DNA of 64,000 bases, taken from assembly GCF_031127905.1 (NCBI RefSeq), contig NZ_JARXIC010000008.1, forward strand, positions 105,121-169,120. Direction: 5' to 3'. Every line of letters begins with the position of its first letter. Positions within the stretch are counted from its first letter, which is position 1. Positions 19,001 to 26,489 of the stretch are shown here, one piece after another. The DNA is from Thalassobacterium sedimentorum (GTDB taxonomy: Bacteria; Verrucomicrobiota; Verrucomicrobiia; Opitutales; Coraliomargaritaceae). The notes beneath the pieces are model-generated. The model was not told the DNA's origin, made no database searches, and saw nothing but the letters and a program-made list of their open reading frames with translations. A program made the translations under genes and the position numbers.

Positions 19001-19489
19001 AGAAGCTAAGGCATTATCAATCGTATATTCCCACCAAGTGTCCCCATGATCGAGCAACACATTATACCCCGTTTCATTACTAATGTATTCCACTCCATCC
19101 TGTTCTGCCGCAATAAAGAGCTTTACAGTTTGTTCAGGTTTAAAATCACCAGCCAATTTGACAGATTCAATCTCTCCAGCGGTGGAAGGATCATAGCACC
19201 AATTACTATTAAACGCCGTCGTATAAATAGCTATATTTGCGTTACTATTACCAGTATAGCGCATATTTTGACACAACGACGGAGCAGAATTTCCTTCAAC
19301 ATTAGAAACCGATAGGGAATCCGTGTAACTAGCGACACCGTTATTAAATGAATACGAACCAAGCGACCATGTACTTGTAGTAGGATTCGCTTCTAATCCA
19401 AAAATAACGCCATTCGCATGAACTACATTCAGCTGTAATACCAGGACAGCAGTGACACTCAAAACACTCAGGGGAATAGGGAATCTCAT
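16097..19489 (-). CDS. Secreted multi-domain putative polysaccharide lyase (PL8-like) with modules A and B
   Basis: The product has 1130 residues from the ATG at 19489, which opens the signal peptide MRFPIPLSVLSVTAVLVLQL. Residues about 27-215 are module A (also at 8526) and about 223-419 module B (also at 3701, 4624, 14831). Residues about 424-1090 are a helix-rich domain followed by a beta-rich part, paralogous to the lipoprotein at 24309: shared SGAYPNIDATY, LPGGS, LDPDIGGFRTR, GSLGPAQDSLVG, SPEVGL and RIRTEQ. WKHTMSRNRVGYAGEFDIVAS (His697, Arg703, Tyr706) and NRWWWPNSG recall the PL8 chondroitin/hyaluronate lyase toroid, so eliminative cleavage of a uronic glycan is plausible but unproven. 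The last 20 or so residues belong to a broken extra module A. It has no PEP-CTERM tail. Confidence 0.7.
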   Translation of the reverse strand: MRFPIPLSVLSVTAVLVLQLNVVHANGVIFGLEANPTTSTWSLGSYSFNNGVASYTDSLSVSNVEGNSAPSLCQNMRYTGNSNANIAIYTTAFNSNWCYDPSTAGEIESVKLAGDFKPEQTVKLFIAAEQDGVEYISNETGYNVLLDHGDTWWEYTIDNALASSFVRLDGGSGTLDFSSTGGEVCFGYAFRRGQSSTTNTADLDFYIDNIELELSTNQLVYINAVSSILDESGEPCVLNEGELLAAVNLGPSGASNVIVNEVEFHAPGGTNTTTAVSTQNGVTVTVTSSSGSVRGNWATSMYSTSEWNGLLTGHASTAFAGPQTAYIDITFSGLVPEAKYRLQTFHFQEGVSPQTRAMIFSTDDSPGVQSPAFSYVSADGPAVRLSTIFTANSTSQTFRLSSAVNGRALLNALALHEVGGNKYADWLNDSFEQGTFTIPDMPDPNLDGSFTINPDFRKIAEDLRYRVWALSHDLAEIESAMKSDILSLVGEQIDYLCDHLGGTISAGNRWWWPNSGRSGDSNSDRFVLAALMPSLWELQKANVFDETIMAEWMSALQPAVDFQYDEYGQRTQLDWGTKLSGAYPNIDATYATGMGAAGKLYAEDDYLESAEEIVGYILEEVMLPGGSVPYTSNWTNASISSNAQAAYSRLIVRMLAQYILHTQSLDARDILDAMSDHFAKAWLQGVPENATSPAWKHTMSRNRVGYAGEFDIVASISGNSIVRRFAQDQFALGKLDKADAILGLEFWDASVVAADPATNAMELDPDIGGFRTRAGHDVGNWHIGMVGSLGPAQDSLVGVLSLEKDSSNSTQDINAYAARGLTMVSPEVGLLPLDVSKSLQGRAAFVTGQNYIGSTMVSADEDTPVAVLGAIYRPRKQATFLPENSETDWDVQQIWLGLGDHLVGRVLMQSSNSTRTDEYVRIRIRTEQKNCLKEVPTDSGSIYSKQYKCRGHNVASRLRIGILDTTFDSVSHGNAQITDNRGDPDADEIFLQEDANCEAILSNLDYEAAIHVRDQSGGEVSLYDKLDQTGFAGFRVEIDGRTYDVWQSTESSSQTLSYTLPNSVVYDVMITDERAKSVIPSSHIGQQISLIVPSHGLICIVWDNSTAGTIALGPDPMVNTWFLGDFSTNQ

Positions 19490-19725
19490 AATATTAATAT
19501 GGGGGTAGTCTCTTTCCTCTGAATCGAATGCTACGAAATAACAGAAGCACGAACAGAAAGTATAGAGTAGATTAACAGGTAGGGATCTTGAACTACTATT
19601 ATACGAAAAAACAAACCACAAGATAGCGTTGAGTTTGCACATGCTGATACTATCTTATCACCTCGAATCGCAATGTAACCATTCGAAAATATTTAACCCA
19701 GATTAATAGGATGACAAGAGTGCCC

Positions 19726-20024
19726 TCACCCGATTACAGAATTTGGCTTAAACAGCTGTAGCACCTCATCATAAAGATCAGTAATTCTAAACGGGGTAAA
19801 CTCATCTGCGAACAGTCCTGATGTAAACGTGAGCAAATGGTGCAAAGTCACTACCGGGTAATCCTGTTCAAATTCAGGCAACCTACGCATCACTGACACA
19901 TCAATGTCTAGACGCTCCGAATCGGTCATCGATCAGGCATAAAATGAATCATCTAGGTTTGGACCATTCCAAGGCAACTTACAATTGCTTCAGAAAATAG
20001 TTGCATCAACTCATTGATCCAGGC
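19726..20024 (-). pseudogene. Fragment of a serine beta-lactamase/esterase-family gene
   Basis: A 67-codon open stretch at 19726-19929 encodes MTDSERLDIDVSVMRRLPEF and then YPVVTLHHLLTFTSGLFADE. This matches the V-T-I-R-H-L-L-T-H-T-S-G-L region of class C beta-lactamase-like serine hydrolases (Pfam Beta-lactamase). It is closed by stops on both sides. About 60 bases further upstream, another frame gives AWINELMQLFSEAIVS, which could be the N-terminus of the same family, though this is weak. The catalytic S-x-x-K and Y-x-N motifs are absent. The remainder of 19490-20065 shows no other gene. Confidence 0.5.
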
Positions 20025-20065
20025 TAATCGCAGCCCATTCCTCCGCAACAGGATAACATTTTTTT

Positions 20066-20860
20066 TTAATCTAACAACACACGCACCAACTGCCAATGTG
20101 AGCTCCCCTTAACCGGCTCCAAGAAGACCAGGCTAACACGCTCCGAAGGAAGGGCCAAGGAAGTCGTAAGCACTGGCTTCCAACTGTCCGCTACTTTAGT
20201 CGCAATTTTAATGACATGACGCCCTGCTTCCTTTGGAGCTTCTAAGCTCTGCATCCCCCCAGCCTGAATCATAGCTCGTCTATCATCATATTGAAAAGCC
20301 ACATTCTGATCTGATAAATTGACGAAAACGGGTTCCCCAGGCTTAAAGTGTGTAGAGCCAATATTAATAACTTGAGCGCGCTGTAATTCCCCCCACTCTT
20401 CACTTGTCTCTGTTGCTCCGGGATAAAGGAAAGCCATAAGATTTGTTGCCCCCTGGGGTATTCTGACTACACAATAAGGCTCCATACGAGTCATCAGTTC
20501 CCCAGTTTCAGGATTTCGAACTTCTTCTTCCGTATACAGAATAAGTGGATCAGGTCCCGTATAACGCATTTTAGAGGTACGATAAGCAGCCCGTGTTTGG
20601 AAGCTCTTCCACTCTTGATTGACTCGATAATGAAGCTTAGGCGCAGGCGTTTGCGTTGAACCGTATTCAGCATAACGCTGATTCTGCCAATAGTAGACGG
20701 AAAACTGGATTGAAACGATTGCTTCATCTGATTCCTGCTTTACTTGAGCCCCAGAAGGCGCCAATCCAATGAAAAATGATAAAAAAAACACCAACAGCAG
20801 ATGGCGATAAATAGCTGTAAATGCATTGTAGCAGACGAAACGATTCGAATTGTATGACAT
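20066..20860 (-). CDS. Secreted protein of unknown function, partner of the Verru_Chthon A gene
   Basis: This 264-residue protein has a signal peptide (about residues 18-38, ending PSGAQ). The body is mixed alpha/beta with no motif I recognise; landmarks are SIQFSVYYWQNQRYAEYG, a Y-R-V-N-Q-E-W-K-S-F stretch, YCVVRIPQGATNLMAFLYPG and FVNLSDQNVAFQYDDRRAMI. It begins 14 bases after the stop of the 20875 gene on the same strand, so the two are almost certainly cotranscribed. It may work with the pseudopilin-like protein at the cell envelope, which is inference from position only. Confidence 0.7.
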   Translation of the reverse strand: MSYNSNRFVCYNAFTAIYRHLLLVFFLSFFIGLAPSGAQVKQESDEAIVSIQFSVYYWQNQRYAEYGSTQTPAPKLHYRVNQEWKSFQTRAAYRTSKMRYTGPDPLILYTEEEVRNPETGELMTRMEPYCVVRIPQGATNLMAFLYPGATETSEEWGELQRAQVINIGSTHFKPGEPVFVNLSDQNVAFQYDDRRAMIQAGGMQSLEAPKEAGRHVIKIATKVADSWKPVLTTSLALPSERVSLVFLEPVKGSSHWQLVRVLLD

Positions 20861-20874
20861 GGATAATATACTCG

Positions 20875-23800
20875 TTAAATTTCTTCCTCTGATAACCAGC
20901 GAAAACTGACAATTCGATATTGACGCCCGAAAATCGAACCAATCGCAGGCTCCAAGGGCTCTGAGACTGAAGCATTCACTGGTTCAACAACGCGCTGTAC
21001 AACAGCTTCACAAACGGCAGTACTGGCGACCTCATTCAATGTCACAGTATCCCCGTAAGCTCGAATAATAAAACTGTCAGAACGTGGCCGTAAAACAATA
21101 CCTAAACGAGAAATAAGATCCCCTTGGCTAAGAAAGCCAGGAATCCCTTGCAATAAAGGTCCTGCCAATGCTTCCATATTATAATCATCAAACCATGCGT
21201 AACTTTCTGGTGGGCTATCATAGTCAGCAACTGTTGTAACATAGTTACTATCCTCCAAATCATCATTCACGCCACTTGCATCAACTGCAGCTTGCAAAGC
21301 ACCTTTTAAACGATGTTCCGAAATAGATGCATCCGGATCACGATTAACAAAGTCCGCAAGCGAATAAAAAGGCCCTCTGGCCTTAACTTCATCCACAATT
21401 GCCATGGCCAAAGCAGCCACTTGAACCTCCGTCAAACGACGGAAGCCTGCATAGGCTTCCAATGAATCAAAGGGGCCAGAATCATAGTCACCGAGTTTTG
21501 GATACTGAGAGCGTAGAAATGCACTACCTAAATCAGAAGAAGTAATCGTTCCGTCCTCGTCGGTTTCAATGTCCATCCCTGTAAATGATCGCAGTAGTGC
21601 AGTCCATGCCGCAACTGATGTTGAATTGATATTAAAAGCACCATCAATATAAAGATTCCTTGCAGCATCTATATCAGCCAAACGTTCTTTCCAATCGCTC
21701 GCATCCATGTTTCCGTCAGAGGCGTTTTGCATGACCTTAAGTCGTGAATTTGGTAATTCCGGAAAATCATCTCCAATCGCCCAGTCGTCCCATGAATCAT
21801 CGAGCCAATCCTTAGTCACAGTAGATAGGTAATAACTATCATATAAGGCTTCGTTAATAAGGTAAGACCAATCATAATGAGTCGCCGCAGGCTCCATAGT
21901 GTCGCGAGACATAGGCCAGCTATTCCGAAAAGTCTGATTCGATAGCAGGCGAGGATCCGCGAGTGACTCGCCGATCACATACGCCGGACGAAAATTATCC
22001 AGAGCAATATTTTTATACGCATCTTTTTGCAGTATATCACCGATCCCCGGCATGGAAATATTGGCATGGCGCAAATCACCAATGCTCGTCACATCCTCCT
22101 TGGTGCGCGGCAAGGCATAAAGCACAGTGCGATCGGGTGATGTAACAGGCGAGAGCCCAACCTGCGGCACTCGAAAATCATTATAGGCATTCGGATCATT
22201 CGAAAATGCACCTAAATAGCTAGGCATCGCATTAAAACCACCGTGCCCTCCAGTTTGTAATTCCTGCGGCGCACGTCCAAACGCACTCGCTCGTGGATTA
22301 AAATTAGCCAACCAACGAATCGGCTCCCAAGCCTTAGGCGAAGCTTTTGCCAAGTCAGGTTGCCGCAGACGAACCATAAAAATTCCGAGTGGTCCATTAG
22401 TGCTTCCACTAGGGTCCTGAAACAAATACGTAGCGTCTGGCAAAGTAGTTTCCGGGTAAGGGTCTGCGGGCGTAAAAGTCAGCGCACTGATACCCGAATC
22501 TTCCTCAATAAATTTATGCCCAAAAACAGGTATATCCTGCATAAAAAAGACAAAATCATCCAGCGTCCCAGTATTATAATTGAGATCTGCCGCATCCAGA
22601 GCTACCCCCATGCTGGAATAATTAGAATTATCTTCTCCAATTAGAGATATTTCCAACTCTGACCACCCTGGTAACATAGTGAAAGGACTGGTTAAATCCC
22701 AATGAATATATGTGTCACGATCTCCTGGAGTCAGAGAAATATTATCATCTTTAGAAGCATTCTGACTTGGCGTGAGAACCACGGTTTCCCCTGGAGCCAA
22801 ATCTGGAATCTCAAGTTTGAGTGCGTAATTGGCCGAATTCAGCTTCAGAGGATTTGTCGGTGTTAAAGTTTGACTTCCGGTTGAATCGGTAAAGCTAACG
22901 ACGATTTTTACTTGTGGGAAACTCTTCATCCATCCATAATAATAAGTGCCTCCTTTGAGCGTGACATCGTAAGGATTCCAAAAAGAAAACAGCGGAAATA
23001 CATGTAGGCGTCGCCCGTATTGATCGCCTCCTCGCTCTAAAATACTAGCATGAATGGCATACTGCATATGCAAAAGAACCGGAGCAATAGCACCCTCATC
23101 GTCCGTCATTTTTCGCGCGCTAATACTCGCATTAAAATCGCTACCAGTGAGGTTGTCTGGCAAATTATAATAATTCTGCAACTGCGTCCACTTAGGCCCA
23201 CCAAAATCATCGCCTCCACCCAACTGCGAGCCAAACACTTGGTCGTCACCATGATAATTAATTAACTCAGCCATCTGCCCCTCAAAAGCAGCATTGAGGT
23301 TCTTCAGCAAACCACCCTGCTTAGTATTGGTCAATAAGCCCATTGAAGTCGTAGTCAGATCGTAAAATAAGCTTTTACGCGAATCGGAGGGGGCAGCTAA
23401 ACCACCTGCTTCGAGTGCAAGATCCATATCTCCCCAAGAAGCTGCCTTAGCAAAGACAGATGCGTCAGACACCCCAGAAAAAAGACTATATGCACCCGAC
23501 GAACTCGGGTAAAATACGAATTCATTCGTTTTCGCCGGAACACGTGTGGGCACCTCTTCAAAATGAACTTGAGCACGCGTCCCCAAATCCCCGACCCACC
23601 AAGCGTAATTACCGACCGAATTATCTTCTAGGCCTGTGAGATTCTCTTTCGGGGCCGCAATATAACCAGCAGTAACATCTGCCGAGCCCCCCCCAACTAA
23701 TTTTGCATTTGTGCCTGTTGTAAGATTTCCTTCAACATCAAAATCTGCAGAAAAATCTTTTAGCGTATTTTCATCTGTTGCATCCTCATACCCAGAAGTT

Positions 23801-24183
23801 AAATAACCGAGAAACACACCAGTATCGCTTTGCCAAGCCCCAGTCCAATGACGATTCCCCCCCTGCAATTGAGGAGAGGCCTCCGCAGCCTGAGCCACCG
23901 CAGGGACAATTTCTGCACTTGCGGTTATTCGCGTATCTGCCCCGGTCATACTTTGTAAGTTACCCAAAGCAATCTGCAGTCCCAAAAGCGCATTTTGCTG
24001 CGCTCGCATACGGCTCTCTTGATTCGCACTACTTTGTGACTCCACCTGAATAAAAGTGGTGATAGACAACAGTAACAAAAGAACAAATGCCATCAAGCCA
24101 AGAGCAATGATCAACGCAAAGCCTTGATTGTGGCTAAACTTTTTGTTAATGGGGATAGGAGTAAGCGAATGTAACACGCCCAT
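20875..24183 (-). CDS. Verru_Chthon cassette protein A-like (large prepilin-like protein)
   Basis: The 1102-residue protein begins with a short basic leader and a prepilin-like segment, SHNQGFALIIALGLMAFVLL, continuing into TTFIQVESQSSANQESRMRA and then QQNALLGLQIALGNLQSMTG. This N-terminus (cleavage before Phe, a hydrophobic helix, then an A-x-x-N-A-x-x-G-L-x-x-A-L-G-x-L-Q stretch) is typical of Verru_Chthon cassette protein A, a type IV pilin-related family of Verrucomicrobia. The rest is Asp/Asn/Ser/Pro-rich with no catalytic motif that I can see. Cassette proteins B, C and D, expected as neighbours, are absent; only the secreted protein at 20066 follows. It lies inside the polysaccharide locus on the same strand as the lyases. 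Its role is unknown. Confidence 0.75.
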   Translation of the reverse strand: MGVLHSLTPIPINKKFSHNQGFALIIALGLMAFVLLLLLSITTFIQVESQSSANQESRMRAQQNALLGLQIALGNLQSMTGADTRITASAEIVPAVAQAAEASPQLQGGNRHWTGAWQSDTGVFLGYLTSGYEDATDENTLKDFSADFDVEGNLTTGTNAKLVGGGSADVTAGYIAAPKENLTGLEDNSVGNYAWWVGDLGTRAQVHFEEVPTRVPAKTNEFVFYPSSSGAYSLFSGVSDASVFAKAASWGDMDLALEAGGLAAPSDSRKSLFYDLTTTSMGLLTNTKQGGLLKNLNAAFEGQMAELINYHGDDQVFGSQLGGGDDFGGPKWTQLQNYYNLPDNLTGSDFNASISARKMTDDEGAIAPVLLHMQYAIHASILERGGDQYGRRLHVFPLFSFWNPYDVTLKGGTYYYGWMKSFPQVKIVVSFTDSTGSQTLTPTNPLKLNSANYALKLEIPDLAPGETVVLTPSQNASKDDNISLTPGDRDTYIHWDLTSPFTMLPGWSELEISLIGEDNSNYSSMGVALDAADLNYNTGTLDDFVFFMQDIPVFGHKFIEEDSGISALTFTPADPYPETTLPDATYLFQDPSGSTNGPLGIFMVRLRQPDLAKASPKAWEPIRWLANFNPRASAFGRAPQELQTGGHGGFNAMPSYLGAFSNDPNAYNDFRVPQVGLSPVTSPDRTVLYALPRTKEDVTSIGDLRHANISMPGIGDILQKDAYKNIALDNFRPAYVIGESLADPRLLSNQTFRNSWPMSRDTMEPAATHYDWSYLINEALYDSYYLSTVTKDWLDDSWDDWAIGDDFPELPNSRLKVMQNASDGNMDASDWKERLADIDAARNLYIDGAFNINSTSVAAWTALLRSFTGMDIETDEDGTITSSDLGSAFLRSQYPKLGDYDSGPFDSLEAYAGFRRLTEVQVAALAMAIVDEVKARGPFYSLADFVNRDPDASISEHRLKGALQAAVDASGVNDDLEDSNYVTTVADYDSPPESYAWFDDYNMEALAGPLLQGIPGFLSQGDLISRLGIVLRPRSDSFIIRAYGDTVTLNEVASTAVCEAVVQRVVEPVNASVSEPLEPAIGSIFGRQYRIVSFRWLSEEEI

Positions 24184-24308
24184 ATACTACAAGATATTAA
24201 ACATTTTCACTTCAACTCGCATAGCCTGTATTGATACTTTCTTAACTTATAGATAACAAATCACATCTTATACTATAATACTACCTAATTGATTACGGCT
24301 CAGTATTT

Positions 24309-26471
24309 TTATCGGATGGCGCAAGCGACACCAAAAGGCGGCAACAAGGGCGTCTCAGTAAAAGAAGCTTCTTTAGCCAAGACGCCCTTACCACTTGCCG
24401 TGTAAATGCGAATTTCACGAGCTTTTTTGATCGAAACCGGCAATTTCACGGATTTATCCGATTGATTGAACCAAACCGCATATCTATGGCCATCAATCTC
24501 TATAGAAAACCCCATAAGCCCCCCCCCATCAAGTTCAGTAAAGGAACTTGCTACTGATGCATTCTGATAGCTCAAATCAATTAGTGCGCTGTGTGAGAAT
24601 GGGCGCCCACCACTTTCCTCGAGAAAGACTTCGTCAGCATTGGGTTGATCTCTGCGGTGATCAGTAATTTCAGCAAGACCATGCCTAAGTTTCGGAAAGC
24701 TACTTTCCAAAACGCGGAGCCGCAGTGGACCAATGCGATAAGCCCCGTCTCCTATTGGCCGCAGTTTATTACGATGTTCTGTACGAATTCGCATGCGTGC
24801 GTAAGCCAAATCACGTTCCTCTCCCGTATAGCGCATGACGCAACGACCAATTAGATAATTATCTAAAAACAACCATACCTGATCAACCTCCCAATCTGAA
24901 TCCGGATTCTCTGGCTGATAGATCCCTGGCTGTCGCAATGAATAAGTAGCTCCGAGAACAGCCATAGACGCGTCCTTTGCAACCATGGAGCTACCGGCAT
25001 AATCCTCTCCGGTGGCAAATAGTGCATTCTGAAAAAGAGGCGACTTCGGCTGACTACGCCCATCCAGTCCAACTTCGGGCGTAACCAGTAACAAAGAATA
25101 AAAATCATAAGCAGGCGCTGAGCCTTCTTTAATTTTTCTTGCACCGTATTTCGGCACAACTGCCATTGCCCCCACAAGAGAATCCTGAATGGGCCCCAAC
25201 GCTCCGACCCAACTAAAATGTCCAAAGCGTCCACGAAAGCCATTAATGTCAGGGTCGAGCGAAATGGTATTGTCTGCGGGTGCTTGAGGCACTAAAGATG
25301 CATCATAAAAATTCACCGCCGACAGTGCGTCACCTACTTGTAAACGACCATTTGAAACAAGCTCATCCGCATAATATTTATTTTCAGACGAATTCGCCAC
25401 CGAGGCAATGATTTCAAATGTCCCTGGATAAGCCAGACGATTAGTATAATTTGTATGCTTCCACCAAGGAGCCGTCGTATTTTCAGGAATCCCCGGCATC
25501 TCCCAAGCACGTGGGAAGTGTGGTTCCATAGACATCAGCAATTCACGAGCAGCAGCAGATCCCGTTAGATCAAGATATTGGCCCACAAAACGAATCACCA
25601 CTCCAGTATACACAGGGGCAGCATTTACATTTAGCCCCTCACCACGATTACTACCCGTATAGCGGATAGAACCACCTGGCAAAATATTCTCTTGGAGATA
25701 GCCGACAAAAGTTTCGGCGGATTCCGCAAAAACAGGCTCCTGATAAAGTCTGGCCGCAAGGCCCATGACAAAGACATAAGCCGCGTCCATATTGGGATAC
25801 CCACCAGCCAAACGTGTATCCCAGTTTTCATCGGTGTTCCCACCATATTCAACATACTGAAAATCGATTGCAGGTCGAAGCGCGAGTAGCCAAGTATCTA
25901 TCTGTAATGCAGGCGCTGCTTGAGCTTCTCGAATATCATAAATCGCCTTTAAAAGCGGCGCGAGCAGGAAACGCCCCATATTAGGGTCTCCCTCAGTACC
26001 GGGGATTTCCATTCGCGCAGTGATCGCATCGATCATTCCAAGCGACTCATGCAACAAACGCTCACGGACCGATGCATCTACAGTACTACGCGCATCCAAT
26101 GCGGCCCAAACGCGGTGTTCCAGATCGCGCGCAGCAGCAACAACATCACTCTGCTTCCCTGTCTCAGGGATTTTAACAGGTGCCGGCAGGGCGGCAGCAG
26201 CATCACTCAAATACTTCACATAGGGATTTACTGCCTGCTCAGAGATTGTCGGACTTAAGTCGGAAAACTCTCCCACGGATTCTGGAATAACTGACGGCGG
26301 CAGGTAGCTGGTCGATTCAGCCTCGCTGAAAGCTGAAACGTCTTCAATGCCTGCACTCGCTTCGTCAGTAGAAGACGGCTGACATCCTGAAAAGATAATC
26401 GTAAAAAACGAAACCGCAATGAGAGCAAACGGCGTACGGGATGAGGACAAAATGATAAGAGGCTTGTGCAT
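24309..26471 (-). CDS. Lipoprotein with PL8-like putative lyase domain
   Basis: The 720-residue protein has a lipoprotein signal ending FSGC (Cys30), followed by a Ser/Glu-rich linker to about residue 80. The remainder is paralogous to the catalytic part of the lyase at 16097: GGYPNMDAAYVFVMGLAARL, LPGGSIRYTGS, WWKHTNYTNRLAYPGTFEII (His339, Arg345, Tyr348), LDPDINGFRGRFGH, GALGPIQDSLVG, TPEVGLD and RIRTEHRNKL. The His/Arg/Tyr cluster and toroid-then-sandwich layout recall PL8 lyases, but the family call is uncertain. The lipid anchor would hold it at an outer or inner membrane, in contrast to the soluble modular paralogue. The ATG at 26471 is preferred to the in-frame TTG at 26474. It lies 15 bases behind the sulfatase gene, in one operon with it and the oxidoreductase. 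Confidence 0.72.
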   Translation of the reverse strand: MHKPLIILSSSRTPFALIAVSFFTIIFSGCQPSSTDEASAGIEDVSAFSEAESTSYLPPSVIPESVGEFSDLSPTISEQAVNPYVKYLSDAAAALPAPVKIPETGKQSDVVAAARDLEHRVWAALDARSTVDASVRERLLHESLGMIDAITARMEIPGTEGDPNMGRFLLAPLLKAIYDIREAQAAPALQIDTWLLALRPAIDFQYVEYGGNTDENWDTRLAGGYPNMDAAYVFVMGLAARLYQEPVFAESAETFVGYLQENILPGGSIRYTGSNRGEGLNVNAAPVYTGVVIRFVGQYLDLTGSAAARELLMSMEPHFPRAWEMPGIPENTTAPWWKHTNYTNRLAYPGTFEIIASVANSSENKYYADELVSNGRLQVGDALSAVNFYDASLVPQAPADNTISLDPDINGFRGRFGHFSWVGALGPIQDSLVGAMAVVPKYGARKIKEGSAPAYDFYSLLLVTPEVGLDGRSQPKSPLFQNALFATGEDYAGSSMVAKDASMAVLGATYSLRQPGIYQPENPDSDWEVDQVWLFLDNYLIGRCVMRYTGEERDLAYARMRIRTEHRNKLRPIGDGAYRIGPLRLRVLESSFPKLRHGLAEITDHRRDQPNADEVFLEESGGRPFSHSALIDLSYQNASVASSFTELDGGGLMGFSIEIDGHRYAVWFNQSDKSVKLPVSIKKAREIRIYTASGKGVLAKEASFTETPLLPPFGVACAIR

Positions 26472-26489
26472 CAAACTAATATATTCAGG

